The notes under the pieces were generated by a model. The model worked only from the letters and a program-made list of their open reading frames with translations, did not search any database and was not told the origin of the DNA. Positions 36,747 through 46,820 of a stretch of 64,000 nt of DNA are shown here, one piece after another. The DNA is from Erysipelotrichaceae bacterium (GTDB lineage: Bacteria; Bacillota_I; Bacilli_A; Erysipelotrichales; Erysipelotrichaceae): assembly GCA_017404205.1 (NCBI GenBank), contig JAFRCV010000003.1:36819-100818 (forward strand), given 5' to 3'. Every line of letters begins with the position of its first letter. Position 1 is the first letter of the stretch. Position numbers and translations under genes: made by a program.

Positions 36747-37609
36747 GCATCAATCAATATCAAAAAAAAGTCAATGAATTAGATAAAGAAATTGCCCAGC
36801 TAGAAGATAAGAAATCTAAGGCTGATAAAAAGGCTGCAGAGGAAGCTAAAAAAGCCGCAAGTGTAAATATACCAAAAAACGCTTCTTCTTCAACCCTTAA
36901 AAGCAAATTAAAGCAAGCGGCATATTATGAAGAAAAAGCAAGAAAAGCTTCAAAAGAATCAGCGGTAATTCAAAAGAGAATAGCTGATAAAAGAAAACAA
37001 CGAAATGATGCCAATAAATTATTACAGAAGGAACAATCGAAAGAAGATAAGAAGGATAAAAAAACTCAATCCAAGAAAATAGCTGACATTCAAAGATTAT
37101 ATGAAAAAAGGATCAGAGATTTAGAATTAAACTCTATTCCTGAAAGACATCTTAATGAAAATATTTATGATAATAATATACCAGAATATGATGTATTCGT
37201 ATCTCACGCATGGGAAGACAAGGGGTCTTTTGTGAATGAATTCGTAGATGATTTAAGAGCTCTCGGTATAAGCGTTTGGTATGATACATCTGATATAAAA
37301 TGGGGAGATTCAATGCGCCAAAAGATAGATGATGGTTTGAAAAAATCCAGGTTCGGGGTTGTTGTGTTATCGCCAGATTACATTGCTGAGGGTAAGTATT
37401 GGACTAAAGCAGAACTTGATGGCTTGTTTCAACTTGAAAGTGTTAATGGAAAGATTCTTTTACCGATTTGGCATGGTCTCACGAAACAAAATGTTCTAGA
37501 TTTCAGCCCGATATTAGCGAATAAAAAAGCCATGAGCACTGCAATGATGACAGCTAAAGAAATAGCATTGGAATTAAAATCTTTGCTTGATAGCATTAAT
37601 GATAATTAA
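36743..37609 (+). CDS. TIR-domain protein with coiled-coil N-terminus
   Basis: 288 aa. Residues 1-140 are a Lys/Ala/Glu-rich coiled coil, and residues about 148-285 form a TIR domain beginning EYDVFVSHAWEDK. Glu224, in WTKAELDGL, sits where the catalytic glutamate of TIR NADases lies. Bacterial TIR proteins of this type are effectors that deplete NAD+ or make signalling nucleotides on infection. It is translationally coupled to the XRE gene and ends 17 nt before the type III methyltransferase gene. The coiled coil may drive filament or oligomer formation, which is inference. Confidence 0.85.
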   Translation: MSINQYQKKVNELDKEIAQLEDKKSKADKKAAEEAKKAASVNIPKNASSSTLKSKLKQAAYYEEKARKASKESAVIQKRIADKRKQRNDANKLLQKEQSKEDKKDKKTQSKKIADIQRLYEKRIRDLELNSIPERHLNENIYDNNIPEYDVFVSHAWEDKGSFVNEFVDDLRALGISVWYDTSDIKWGDSMRQKIDDGLKKSRFGVVVLSPDYIAEGKYWTKAELDGLFQLESVNGKILLPIWHGLTKQNVLDFSPILANKKAMSTAMMTAKEIALELKSLLDSINDN

Positions 37610-37626
37610 GAAGGAGAGTTACAAAG

Positions 37627-39183
37627 ATGCCTACATTAGATTGGATAGGAAAAAATAAAGTAGTTAATCATCACTTAGATGTGCCTTACCATGTTTTAGA
37701 AAAAAAATATACGCTTGGTGCGGATGCAAGCGAGAACATGATTATTCATGGAGACAATTTGATCGCATTAAAATCACTTCTTCCAAAATACGAAGGAAAG
37801 ATTGATTGTATTTACATTGACCCGCCTTATAATACTGGAAACGCAATTGATAAAGGTGGTTGGGCATACAGCGATAATGTTGACGACCCGATAATAAAAA
37901 GGTGGCTTGGCGAAACAGTCGGGAATGAAATGGATGACTTATCAAGACACGATAAATGGTTATGCATGATGTATCCTAGATTGAGATTGCTGAAAAAATT
38001 ATTAGCAAAAGATGGTCTTATTTTCATCAGTATTGATGATAATGAAGTTGAACATCTAAGAAATCTATGTAATGAGATTTTCGGTCATTCACACTTCATT
38101 AACCAATTTGTATGGCAAAGGAATTCAAGTGCTAAAACTGAAAAAGGTAAGTTTACAGTCAATACGGAGTATGTTCTTTTATACTCAAACAGTTCGGAAT
38201 ATGTATTAAACGATACATTTAAACCTTTGTCTGAAGCTACTAGAGCAATGTACTCAAAAGATGACAACGATGGAAGAGGGCCTTATCGATTGTATCCTCT
38301 TCAAAAACCGGCATCTCCTGGCCCGGAAACGACCTATGATTACATAGATAACAACGGTAAAGTCTGGCCATGCCCTCAAAAAGGATGGCGCATGAAACAA
38401 AGCAAATTGAAAGAATTAGAGAATGATGGAAGGTTATGTTTAGACAACAAATCACTATCAGAAAAGGCATATTGGAACGAAAGAGACAGTGAAGGGAAAA
38501 GAATAGATACATTGTGGAATGATCTTCCTCAGAATACAGTTGGAAGTGCAGAAATAGAAGCTATTTTCGGTGAGGCAATTTTTAATAATCCTAAACCAAC
38601 AGGATTGATACAAAGGTGTTTGGAGATTTCCAAAAAGGATGCTATTATTCTTGATTCTTTCGCAGGATCCGGAACAACGGCTCATGCGGTTTTGCAACAA
38701 AATCAAAAGGACAATGGTACTAGAAAGTTTATTTTAGTTGAATTGTGCGATTACGCAGAGACAATAACTGCAGAGCGAGTAAAGAGAGTAATAAGCGGAT
38801 ATGGACAGGGAAAACAAAAGGTTGATGGTATTGAAGGTTCGTTCTCTTTTTATGAGCTAGGCGATGCAATTATAAAAAATGATAGTCTGAATTTCGATAT
38901 TCCGGATGATGATATAAAGGAATTTGTTTATTATCTTGAAACTAAAGAGAAATATAATAAAAAAGTAAGTGAAAATGCTCTTTTAGGGGTGTATGCTGGA
39001 TGTGCATATTATTTCTTCTATGAAAAGGGAAAGATAATTACTCTCAACCGAAGAAAGCTAAGCTGTATTAAAACCAAAGCGGAGTCATATGTAATTTATG
39101 CTGACCAATGCACCCTAAGCGATGAAGAGTTAAAGAAATATAGTATTACTTTTAAGAAAATAAGCGATATTGGGAAGATATAG
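37627..39183 (+). CDS. mod: Type III restriction-modification methyltransferase (Mod)
   Basis: 518 aa, beta-class N6-adenine methyltransferase. Motif IV DPPYNTG is at residues 65-71, and the AdoMet motif DSFAGSGTT is at 343-351, the order expected of type III Mod. The variable middle (about 150-300) is the target-recognition region. Slightly short compared with typical Mod (600-650 aa). It lies 12 nt before the helicase-nuclease (res) gene, with GGAGAG upstream. Recognition sequence cannot be predicted. Confidence 0.92.
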   Translation: MPTLDWIGKNKVVNHHLDVPYHVLEKKYTLGADASENMIIHGDNLIALKSLLPKYEGKIDCIYIDPPYNTGNAIDKGGWAYSDNVDDPIIKRWLGETVGNEMDDLSRHDKWLCMMYPRLRLLKKLLAKDGLIFISIDDNEVEHLRNLCNEIFGHSHFINQFVWQRNSSAKTEKGKFTVNTEYVLLYSNSSEYVLNDTFKPLSEATRAMYSKDDNDGRGPYRLYPLQKPASPGPETTYDYIDNNGKVWPCPQKGWRMKQSKLKELENDGRLCLDNKSLSEKAYWNERDSEGKRIDTLWNDLPQNTVGSAEIEAIFGEAIFNNPKPTGLIQRCLEISKKDAIILDSFAGSGTTAHAVLQQNQKDNGTRKFILVELCDYAETITAERVKRVISGYGQGKQKVDGIEGSFSFYELGDAIIKNDSLNFDIPDDDIKEFVYYLETKEKYNKKVSENALLGVYAGCAYYFFYEKGKIITLNRRKLSCIKTKAESYVIYADQCTLSDEELKKYSITFKKISDIGKI

Positions 39184-39195
39184 GAGGGCAAGAAA

Positions 39196-41811
39196 ATGGA
39201 ATTAAAGAATTACCAAAAAAAGGTATTAGATGATCTTGCCCTATATATGAAGCATCTAAACGAAACAAGCGACTTAAATAAAGCGTGGGAAGACTATTGG
39301 TTTGATCACGATGTTTATGTTGGCGTGGGTGTGCAGCCTCCATATGTAAACAATATTCCGGGAGTTCCGCATATTTGTGTAAAATCTGGTACTGGCTCAG
39401 GCAAAACATTTATGGCAGTAGCTTCTATCAAAACCATTTTTGACAACTTGCCAATGAATAAGATTAGGCTAGTTGTATGGCTTGTTCCTTCCGATTCTAT
39501 TCTTACGCAAACTATTAATAATTTGCAGAATCCTGAACATCCATATAGGCAAAGACTTAATCAAGATTTTGGAGGAAAAGTTGAAGTCTACACGAAAGAA
39601 GAGTTGTTGAATGGACAAAATTTTTCGCCTAATACAGTTCTAGAACAACTTACTGTATGTGTTATGAGCTTCGCATCATTACGTATTGATTTGAACAAGA
39701 AAGACGTTCGTAAAGCGTATCAAGAAAATGGAAATCTAAAGAGGTTTGCTGAGTTCTTTGATGATGATAGTGCATTACTTGCCAATACTCCTGATACTGC
39801 ACTTATGCAAGTGCTGAGGCAGATGTACCCGGTTGCTATTGTGGATGAGAGTCATAACGCCACGTCAAAGCTATCTGTAGACATGTTAAAAAACTTAAAT
39901 GCCTCTTTCATCTTTGACTTAACTGCTACTCCAAGAAAAGATTCGAATGTATTTTCATATGTGGATGCTAGAGAAGTTAAAAAAGAAAATATGGTTAAGC
40001 TTCCGGTTGTTGTATACAAACGTGCGGGAAGGCAAAGCATATTTGAAGATGCTATACAGCTTAGAGGCAAATTAGAGATGATGGCAGCTAATTCGGAAAA
40101 CAATGGCGGAGACTATATTAGACCTATCGTCTTATTCCAAGCACAGCCAAAAATAAAAGAAGAGTCAATTACTTTTAACTACATTAAGCAAGTTCTTATC
40201 AGGATGGGTATTAACGAAAATGAAATTGCTATTAAAACATCCGATATAAATGAATTAAAGGGCTGGGATTTGCTAAGTAAAGATTGTCCTATTCGATATA
40301 TCATTACTGTAAATGCATTGAAGGAAGGCTGGGATTGCTCTTTTGCGTATATTCTCGCTTCATTAGCAAATAAAAGTTCAACCGTGGACGTAGAACAGAT
40401 ACTAGGTAGAATTTTAAGACAACCATATGCTCACAAGCATGAATATCCTTTATTGAACACATCATATGTCTTAACAAGCTCTGATGATTTTCACAATACG
40501 TTGGAAAGTGTTGTAAAAGGACTAAATAGCGCTGGTTTCTCCAAAGATGATTATAGGGTTGGAATGGATAAGGAAACGCAGGATGCGTTTGTAGCTGCTC
40601 CAGTTAAACCTATTCAAGAACATTTTGAACAGCAATCAATTGAAGACAATTTTGAGGACATCAATCTGGAACAGGCAAAGGAGAATATAGAAAAAGCTGC
40701 TTCTCAAGAATTTATCACACCTTCTGTTGATGAGATCATTAAGACTGCAGAAAAACAAACGCAGGAATTTGAAAAACAAATTGAGCAACAACCGCTTGAA
40801 GGATTGTTTGCTCCAGAGTTGGAAGATGCAATTCATAAATCGAATATACGAAGTCAATTTGTTGATTCGGTAGCTAATCTCAAGATTCCGCAATTTTTCG
40901 TGGAAGGAGAGCCAGATTTATTCGGACCAAAAGACTCTTTGCTTGAACCTATTGCACTGTCAGAAGGATTTGTTCTAAAGGATCAAGATTCAAAGATATC
41001 ATTTACATTAGCGACAGGGAATATGTTCAAAGTAGATATATCCGATGAGGATGCTGTACCTAGGTATGTGCAGATGTCTAAAAGAGAATCGCAATATATT
41101 CATGAAATGATGTCAAAACTTCCTGCTGATGCAAAGAAGAATCAAACCGCAAGAAGAATTACTGAGATTATTAATAGAAATCCGCAGTACGAATTTAATG
41201 ATGTAAAAGAATATGTGGCACGAGTTATTGATGATATGTCAAAGGATGAATTGACAGCAATGGAAAGTGCGGCTGAAGCATGTGCAAAGAAAATACAAGA
41301 TAAACTTGATGCACTAGAAAAACAGTATCGTAAAAATCATTTCTTTGAGATGATGGCAACTGACGAAATACTGGTTGAACCTAGTTGGACGCTACCTTCG
41401 TTTATTACACCACCAAGAACAACTAGTTCTATAGCCAAGTCCCTTTATGATGAAGAGGACGCTAATATGAATAACTTCGAAAAAGAAGTAATAACTGCTG
41501 TGGCTAGTCTCGAAAATGTTGTTTGGTGGCATAGGAACATAGATAGAAAAGGCTTCAGAATAAATGGTTTCATAAATCATTATCCAGATTTCATAGTTAT
41601 GACGACATCTGGAAGGTGCGTAATTATAGAAACAAAAGGGGACTATCTAGCGAACGAAGACTCAACTAATAAAATTCAACTCGGAGATAGATGGCAAAGT
41701 AAGCTAGACACCACAAAATTTAGATATTATATGGTTTTCCCAAGCGATTCTAATATTGAACATGGAGCCTATAGTTTTGATAACTTTATCGAAATAATGA
41801 AGAAACTGTAA
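39196..41811 (+). CDS. res: Type III restriction endonuclease (Res)
   Basis: 871 aa. SF2 translocase with Walker A GTGSGKT (65-71), DESH (217-220), and motif VI near QILGRILRQPYAHK. The C-terminal PD-(D/E)XK nuclease shows PDF (797-799) and ETK (812-814). It forms the Mod2Res1-2 complex with the preceding gene. Somewhat shorter than the usual 950-1000 aa but with all motifs present. A 64-nt gap separates it from the next gene, the largest gap inside the operon. Confidence 0.92.
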   Translation: MELKNYQKKVLDDLALYMKHLNETSDLNKAWEDYWFDHDVYVGVGVQPPYVNNIPGVPHICVKSGTGSGKTFMAVASIKTIFDNLPMNKIRLVVWLVPSDSILTQTINNLQNPEHPYRQRLNQDFGGKVEVYTKEELLNGQNFSPNTVLEQLTVCVMSFASLRIDLNKKDVRKAYQENGNLKRFAEFFDDDSALLANTPDTALMQVLRQMYPVAIVDESHNATSKLSVDMLKNLNASFIFDLTATPRKDSNVFSYVDAREVKKENMVKLPVVVYKRAGRQSIFEDAIQLRGKLEMMAANSENNGGDYIRPIVLFQAQPKIKEESITFNYIKQVLIRMGINENEIAIKTSDINELKGWDLLSKDCPIRYIITVNALKEGWDCSFAYILASLANKSSTVDVEQILGRILRQPYAHKHEYPLLNTSYVLTSSDDFHNTLESVVKGLNSAGFSKDDYRVGMDKETQDAFVAAPVKPIQEHFEQQSIEDNFEDINLEQAKENIEKAASQEFITPSVDEIIKTAEKQTQEFEKQIEQQPLEGLFAPELEDAIHKSNIRSQFVDSVANLKIPQFFVEGEPDLFGPKDSLLEPIALSEGFVLKDQDSKISFTLATGNMFKVDISDEDAVPRYVQMSKRESQYIHEMMSKLPADAKKNQTARRITEIINRNPQYEFNDVKEYVARVIDDMSKDELTAMESAAEACAKKIQDKLDALEKQYRKNHFFEMMATDEILVEPSWTLPSFITPPRTTSSIAKSLYDEEDANMNNFEKEVITAVASLENVVWWHRNIDRKGFRINGFINHYPDFIVMTTSGRCVIIETKGDYLANEDSTNKIQLGDRWQSKLDTTKFRYYMVFPSDSNIEHGAYSFDNFIEIMKKL

Positions 41812-41875
41812 AATAATACGATAATATTTGCAAAATATTATTGAAATATTACCAAATATCTGGTATTCTTTGATT

Positions 41876-42094
41876 GTGGAAAACAAAAAAGAAAATTTCA
41901 AACGTGTAGCGGAAAATCGCACTAATAAGATTATCAATATGATTTCCTTGCTAGGAAACCTTAATAATACTTCGTTCTATGAGTATAGCGATGAAGATAT
42001 TGAGGCTATTTTTAGCGCTATTCAATCCGAACTTGATAAGCAACATAAAAAGCTAGCAAGGAAAAATACCGGTAAAAAGAGGTTTGAGTTATGA
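41876..42094 (+). CDS. Small conserved-looking protein of the defence operon
   Basis: 72 aa from a GTG start at 41876 (VENKKENFKRVAENRTNKII); an in-frame TTG at 41828 would add 16 residues. Helical, with the pattern AENRTNKIINMISLLGNL followed by YSDEDIEAIFSAIQSELD and a Lys-rich end. Small proteins of this look recur beside restriction and helicase genes, but no function is known to me. It overlaps the next gene by 4 nt, so the two are translationally coupled. May be an adaptor. Confidence 0.6.
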   Translation: MENKKENFKRVAENRTNKIINMISLLGNLNNTSFYEYSDEDIEAIFSAIQSELDKQHKKLARKNTGKKRFEL

Positions 42095-44901
42095 GTGGGA
42101 CCAAATACTTCTTTAAGCTGACCGGGACAGATGAGAAATATACAGAAGAGTATCTTTTCAATGTTATTGCAGAGATTCTAGATAACGAAGGAATGATGGA
42201 ATTCGATGACTTATTTGGAAAAATTATTGAAAGATACCCTGAAGTAAAAATTAACAGAAGTGCCGTAGCAGGTCTTGCTTCTGTAAAATTTCATGTCGGG
42301 AAAAAGCCAATGTATCGAGCTAAGAAAGCTGGGAGAAGGAATTTCTTTTTGATTTTACAAAATTCTGATGAAAAGCATACTGAAGATTATCTTGTTAAAG
42401 TGGTAGACGAGATACTAAAAGAACAACCGCTCAATAAAGACGATATCTTTGAAAAAGTTGTTAAAGAATATAATAATGAAAAAATAAATTTCTCTGCGTT
42501 TAAGCTCCTGCTCGATGAGAAATTCGAACGCAAAGGGAAACTATATTTTAATCATGATTCTATTATCTTCGACACTAAAGTGGAACCAGTCATAAAAGAC
42601 GCTAAATATCAATTTCAACAATCAATGTTTATTTCTGTGCTAAATAAATATGCTCTATATTCAAATGAGGAATTGTATAAAGAATACTATTCGGTTATCA
42701 GAGAAGAAGGATTCAACACGATTGATGCGGTCATTCTTGCTTTAGCTACGGAAGTGAAACAAGGAACATATGATTCTGAAAGATGTTCAGATATTTGTAT
42801 TGCTATTAAAAATAACGAGAATGCTTATATAGAAAGAATAAAAAGAGCTATTGATGTTATTGGAGAAGAGAATTATAGCATTCCATGTTCTTCTTTTATT
42901 AGAAATGAGACTGTTCAAAAGTTTCTTGGATCTGAAAATATATTCAAAGCACAGGATTTTATTCTAACTGATCCTCAAAAGATACTTGTTCTTTCTGCTA
43001 TTGATATTGACGGAACAATTATCGGTCTTGAATCATTGTCTACAGGATATACAGCAAATATTAGTAATATGATCAATGATGTGGTATCTGAAAGCCTTAA
43101 AGATCGGCACTATGACGTTCTTCTTAGAAGAAATGGAAGCTTTGTTGGCAAGCCTGCTACTCTAGAAGAATTAGGTAATGAGTACAAACTCACAAGAGAA
43201 AGAGTTCGTCAGATTGAAGCAAAAGCAAAGAAAAAGTTGTCGAGGGCATCAATAGGGATAAAAGATATTCTTAAAAGATATTTTGCATTTCTTATAAAAT
43301 CGGAAGGATTGCCATTTATTCGAATTAAAGACACGCTCAATAAAGAAGATAACGAAACTCTTATAAATGCCTGTCTTATTCTCGAGCCAGCTGATATCAA
43401 CTATAAATATGATGGGAAATACCATGTTATTTATGATTCGGACATCATTTCAGTAGAAGATATCGAAAAAGAAGTAGAGGCTCGATTTGGCAAACTGTTT
43501 GCTGTGAGTCGTTATGATACAGCAACAGATTTTGAGAAGAATGTTATTGATAATAATTATTCCTTGTCTGGTAGGCAGCAGAACTTATACAGATTGAAAA
43601 GATATAATCAATCGGATTTTCTTATAGACTTAATTGATGAGCTATTTCCTAATGGATATCGTTTATACAACGAAGATGATTACAATGTAATTGCTAATGA
43701 ATATGCTAATCGTCTTGGAGATGATGTTGAGGTTCCATCCATGCCTGCTGTTAGAGGCATAGTCGGAAGAGATGTTTTCTGTCAAATAGATAAAGGCACA
43801 TATAAGCTTCGCAAAGAGTGCGCTGAAATACCATTAGAGTTATCTAACCGTATTTTCGATTTCATCGTAGATCATCTTCCTGCAGTTGACTATATTACCA
43901 TTTATGATGAATTTGAAGATGAATTAAGGAAGCTTGGAATTGACAATTATTACTACATGAAAGGTGTAATAGACTATTCATTGCCTGACGATTTAACAAC
44001 AAAGAGAAATTATATTACTGAGACTGATAATCGTGTCACAGCGGTTGAAGCTAGACTTGCGTTTATGAGGAGCATCGATGGTGCATTTACTTTGGATGAT
44101 TTAGAAAATAAATATCCCGGAGTAAAGCCGTATGTTTTCCAGTTTATGTGCTACGAAGAGGGCAAGAATGGATTGGTTCAGATAGGGCGCAAGAAATTTG
44201 CTTATTCTGACAAACTTAGTATTACTAAAGGGCAATCAGCGAAGCTCAAGAATATTATTGAGGAACTATTTAGAAATACCAACGAAGATGTATTATCCTC
44301 TAGAAAAGTCTACGCTAAAACAAAACTATCGTATCCGGATTTGCTGGAAGAAATGCCATACATTGAGGATCAATTTTCAATGTTCTCAATTATAAAACAC
44401 TTGTTTTCAGGTGAATACTATCTTGATAGACCATACATTTCAAAGATAGAGCCAGATACAGAAAGAATAACAACAAGAAACCTTATTCTTTCACATCTTA
44501 ATGAGTATGATACAGTGAATTACAATGTATATCGTGATTATTGTTTAAGGATGAACATTCCTATGATTTATACATATATGCAATTAGTTGATGAATTAAG
44601 CGAAAGCTATGTCCAAGTAGATGATAGGCAAATGATAAAGAAAGAAGAATTCAATATCTCAGAAAAGGCTTTACAAGATATGGAAAAAATCTTAGAGCTT
44701 ATTTTTAGCCGAACTGAGAAGTTGGAGACTGAGACATTCAATGGATATATGATGCTTCCACAGCTAAAATATAAGTGGAGCAAGCATGTACTCGCTGGAA
44801 TAATTAGAAGTTATTTTGGTGAAAAATATGAAGTTACGAATATAACTGAATGGTCAAAGCCTGAGGCTGTTGACTATGAAATAGAGAGGTATGTGGCATG
44901 A
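42091..44901 (+). CDS. Large winged-helix / sigma-70 region 4-like DNA-binding protein
   Basis: 936 aa, soluble. Two tandem repeats of about 70 residues open the protein (about 8-75 and 93-155), each DEK-x-TE-x-YL...KINxSA and resembling HARE-type winged helices. A sigma-70 region 4-like HTH lies at about 350-390 (LEELGNEYKLTRERVRQIEAKAKKKL). The remaining 540 residues are helical with further winged-helix-like blocks. It lacks sigma region 2, so it is not a normal sigma factor. It is translationally coupled on both sides. Possible roles are DNA recognition or RNA polymerase contact; the function is unknown. Confidence 0.65.
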   Translation: MSGTKYFFKLTGTDEKYTEEYLFNVIAEILDNEGMMEFDDLFGKIIERYPEVKINRSAVAGLASVKFHVGKKPMYRAKKAGRRNFFLILQNSDEKHTEDYLVKVVDEILKEQPLNKDDIFEKVVKEYNNEKINFSAFKLLLDEKFERKGKLYFNHDSIIFDTKVEPVIKDAKYQFQQSMFISVLNKYALYSNEELYKEYYSVIREEGFNTIDAVILALATEVKQGTYDSERCSDICIAIKNNENAYIERIKRAIDVIGEENYSIPCSSFIRNETVQKFLGSENIFKAQDFILTDPQKILVLSAIDIDGTIIGLESLSTGYTANISNMINDVVSESLKDRHYDVLLRRNGSFVGKPATLEELGNEYKLTRERVRQIEAKAKKKLSRASIGIKDILKRYFAFLIKSEGLPFIRIKDTLNKEDNETLINACLILEPADINYKYDGKYHVIYDSDIISVEDIEKEVEARFGKLFAVSRYDTATDFEKNVIDNNYSLSGRQQNLYRLKRYNQSDFLIDLIDELFPNGYRLYNEDDYNVIANEYANRLGDDVEVPSMPAVRGIVGRDVFCQIDKGTYKLRKECAEIPLELSNRIFDFIVDHLPAVDYITIYDEFEDELRKLGIDNYYYMKGVIDYSLPDDLTTKRNYITETDNRVTAVEARLAFMRSIDGAFTLDDLENKYPGVKPYVFQFMCYEEGKNGLVQIGRKKFAYSDKLSITKGQSAKLKNIIEELFRNTNEDVLSSRKVYAKTKLSYPDLLEEMPYIEDQFSMFSIIKHLFSGEYYLDRPYISKIEPDTERITTRNLILSHLNEYDTVNYNVYRDYCLRMNIPMIYTYMQLVDELSESYVQVDDRQMIKKEEFNISEKALQDMEKILELIFSRTEKLETETFNGYMMLPQLKYKWSKHVLAGIIRSYFGEKYEVTNITEWSKPEAVDYEIERYVA

Positions 44902-46820
44902 CAGAGATTAAATGGAGATTTCCCGGAAACAATTACACTGCAGATAATGGTTTAGATACCGCAGACATGGAAACATTTAAGAAAGATGCAATTTCTTCTT
45001 TAGCTAGAGAGGTGTGTCAAAACTCTATTGATGCTAAAAATCCCGAACTGAATGCTCCGGTCAAACTGGAATTTCATTCTTTCCAAGTGGATAAAAATAG
45101 TATTCCAGATAGACAAGATATAGAGTCGCAAATCGATGCATGCATTGACACTTGGACACAGAATAAAAAAATAAGTGGTCAACTAAATGCGATGGCTACT
45201 CAAGTAAAAAAAGATAGAATTACATGTCTTAGAATTAGCGATTTTAATACTACAGGATTAGTTGGTGTCTCTGGTGGAGACAATACACCATGGCATTATC
45301 TTGTTCATGGATCAGGTTTGTCTGACAAGGGTTCGACAAGTGGTGGTTCAAAGGGTATTGGTAAATTTGCCACTTTCGTTACATCGCATTTTAATACGGT
45401 TTTTTATTCAACAAGAACCATAAAAGGTGAGAGCGGATATGAAGGTATTTGCAAGCTATGCTCTGCAAAGCAGGAAGGCACTGATGAAAAAACGCAAGGG
45501 ATAGGTTATTACGGATGGAATGATAAGAATAAGCCGATTGAAGGTGAATTCTTATTAGACTCTTCATTCAAGAGAAAAGAAGGAGAGTTTGGAAGTGATA
45601 TTTATATCGTTGGTTTTAAAGCCCCTGATGGTTGGCAAAGAGATATTATCTCTAAAGCACTGGATAGCTTCATGGCAGCCATTGTATTTGAATCTCTTGA
45701 AATTACTGTTGATGATATAGAGATTAATGCGAGAACAATTAAGGATATTGTATTCAACGATGAATATATTAGTAAAAGCATGAGAAAGAGCATCATTTCT
45801 CAATTCCTACTACTTACAGATAAAGAGCATAGATTTGAGGATGTAATAACAGTTAGAGAATACGGAAATGCACGTCTTTATCTTATGGAGTTCTCTGGTG
45901 AGAACGAACAATACGCAACAAATGATTGTGTAATGATTCGCTATCCATACATGAAAATAAAAGAGCTGAATCGTATTTCTTCACTTCCTTGTAGTGCTCT
46001 TTGTATTATCGAAGATAATGAATTGAATCAGATTCTTAGAAATGTCGAAAATCCTCAGCATACTAACTGGGAATTTAATAGAATAGAAGACCCATCAGAG
46101 AAGCGTGAAGTCCAAGCAATTTACAAAGAACTATTAGATCAGATTAGAGATATCATTACTAAACATCTTGCTAGCAGCGATGATACTAAAACGGATTTAG
46201 AAGGCGCAGGAGAATACCTGCCTATTGTTGAAGAAGATGCTAAACGAGCTAACGATGATGATAAGAAGAAAATTGTAGATGAGCCTAATATTCGAAAGAA
46301 CAAGGTTAAAGCGAAAAATATAAATCTTAACGCCTCCATTGAAGACCCGACCGGCAATGGTGTAGAATTAGATTTCATGAATTCTGATGATGAAGGTAAG
46401 GATGAAGAAATAGCTCCATTTGGACATAATAGTGGTTCGGGGAACAGTGTACATGGCGGAGATAATGAAGCCAGTGGCGATCCTGATCCAGAAGGACATG
46501 TTGGACTTCGTCACGCAGAGTTAAGAGGCATGTCGTATACATTCTATTGTCAGAATAAGAGTGATAGAGCATATGGTGTAGTATTCACTTCTGATTTTGA
46601 TGAAGAAGACGCATATTTTGAATTGTATTCAGTTGATGAGGCTGGAAGCCGTGATCCTGTGAAGATTGAAAGATGCACGATAAATGATGAAGAAGTCAAA
46701 ATACTTGATGATAAGAGGATTCAGATGAAAATCAAAAAAGGTCAGAAATACAATCTTGCAATGATTACAGACCAAGAAGAATTATTTAGTGGTGAGGTGA
46801 GGATGTATGCGTATAGGTAA
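44898..46820 (+). CDS. GHKL (Hsp90/MutL/MORC-like) ATPase
   Basis: 640 aa. The N-terminal ATPase of the GHKL class shows the N-box Glu38, Asn42, Asp45 in REVCQNSIDAKN, a DxxxxG box (ISDFNTTGL, about 115-123) and the lid GGSKGIGKF (about 148-157). A transducer-like domain follows, then an acidic low-complexity linker (about 430-540) and a C-terminal beta-rich domain. Prokaryotic MORC/MutL-like GHKL ATPases have been linked with R-M loci by comparative genomics. It overlaps the flanking genes by 4 and 14 nt. Probably an ATP-gated clamp; no histidine-kinase partner domain is present. Confidence 0.75.
   Translation: MTEIKWRFPGNNYTADNGLDTADMETFKKDAISSLAREVCQNSIDAKNPELNAPVKLEFHSFQVDKNSIPDRQDIESQIDACIDTWTQNKKISGQLNAMATQVKKDRITCLRISDFNTTGLVGVSGGDNTPWHYLVHGSGLSDKGSTSGGSKGIGKFATFVTSHFNTVFYSTRTIKGESGYEGICKLCSAKQEGTDEKTQGIGYYGWNDKNKPIEGEFLLDSSFKRKEGEFGSDIYIVGFKAPDGWQRDIISKALDSFMAAIVFESLEITVDDIEINARTIKDIVFNDEYISKSMRKSIISQFLLLTDKEHRFEDVITVREYGNARLYLMEFSGENEQYATNDCVMIRYPYMKIKELNRISSLPCSALCIIEDNELNQILRNVENPQHTNWEFNRIEDPSEKREVQAIYKELLDQIRDIITKHLASSDDTKTDLEGAGEYLPIVEEDAKRANDDDKKKIVDEPNIRKNKVKAKNINLNASIEDPTGNGVELDFMNSDDEGKDEEIAPFGHNSGSGNSVHGGDNEASGDPDPEGHVGLRHAELRGMSYTFYCQNKSDRAYGVVFTSDFDEEDAYFELYSVDEAGSRDPVKIERCTINDEEVKILDDKRIQMKIKKGQKYNLAMITDQEELFSGEVRMYAYR

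Noticed and set aside
38240..38512. Cys/Phe-rich minus-strand ORFs opposite mod
   Set aside because: Antisense shadows with no start signal; mod is clearly the coding strand.
42091..44901. An alternative sigma factor
   Set aside because: Only a region 4-like HTH is visible; no region 2 and the protein is far too large.
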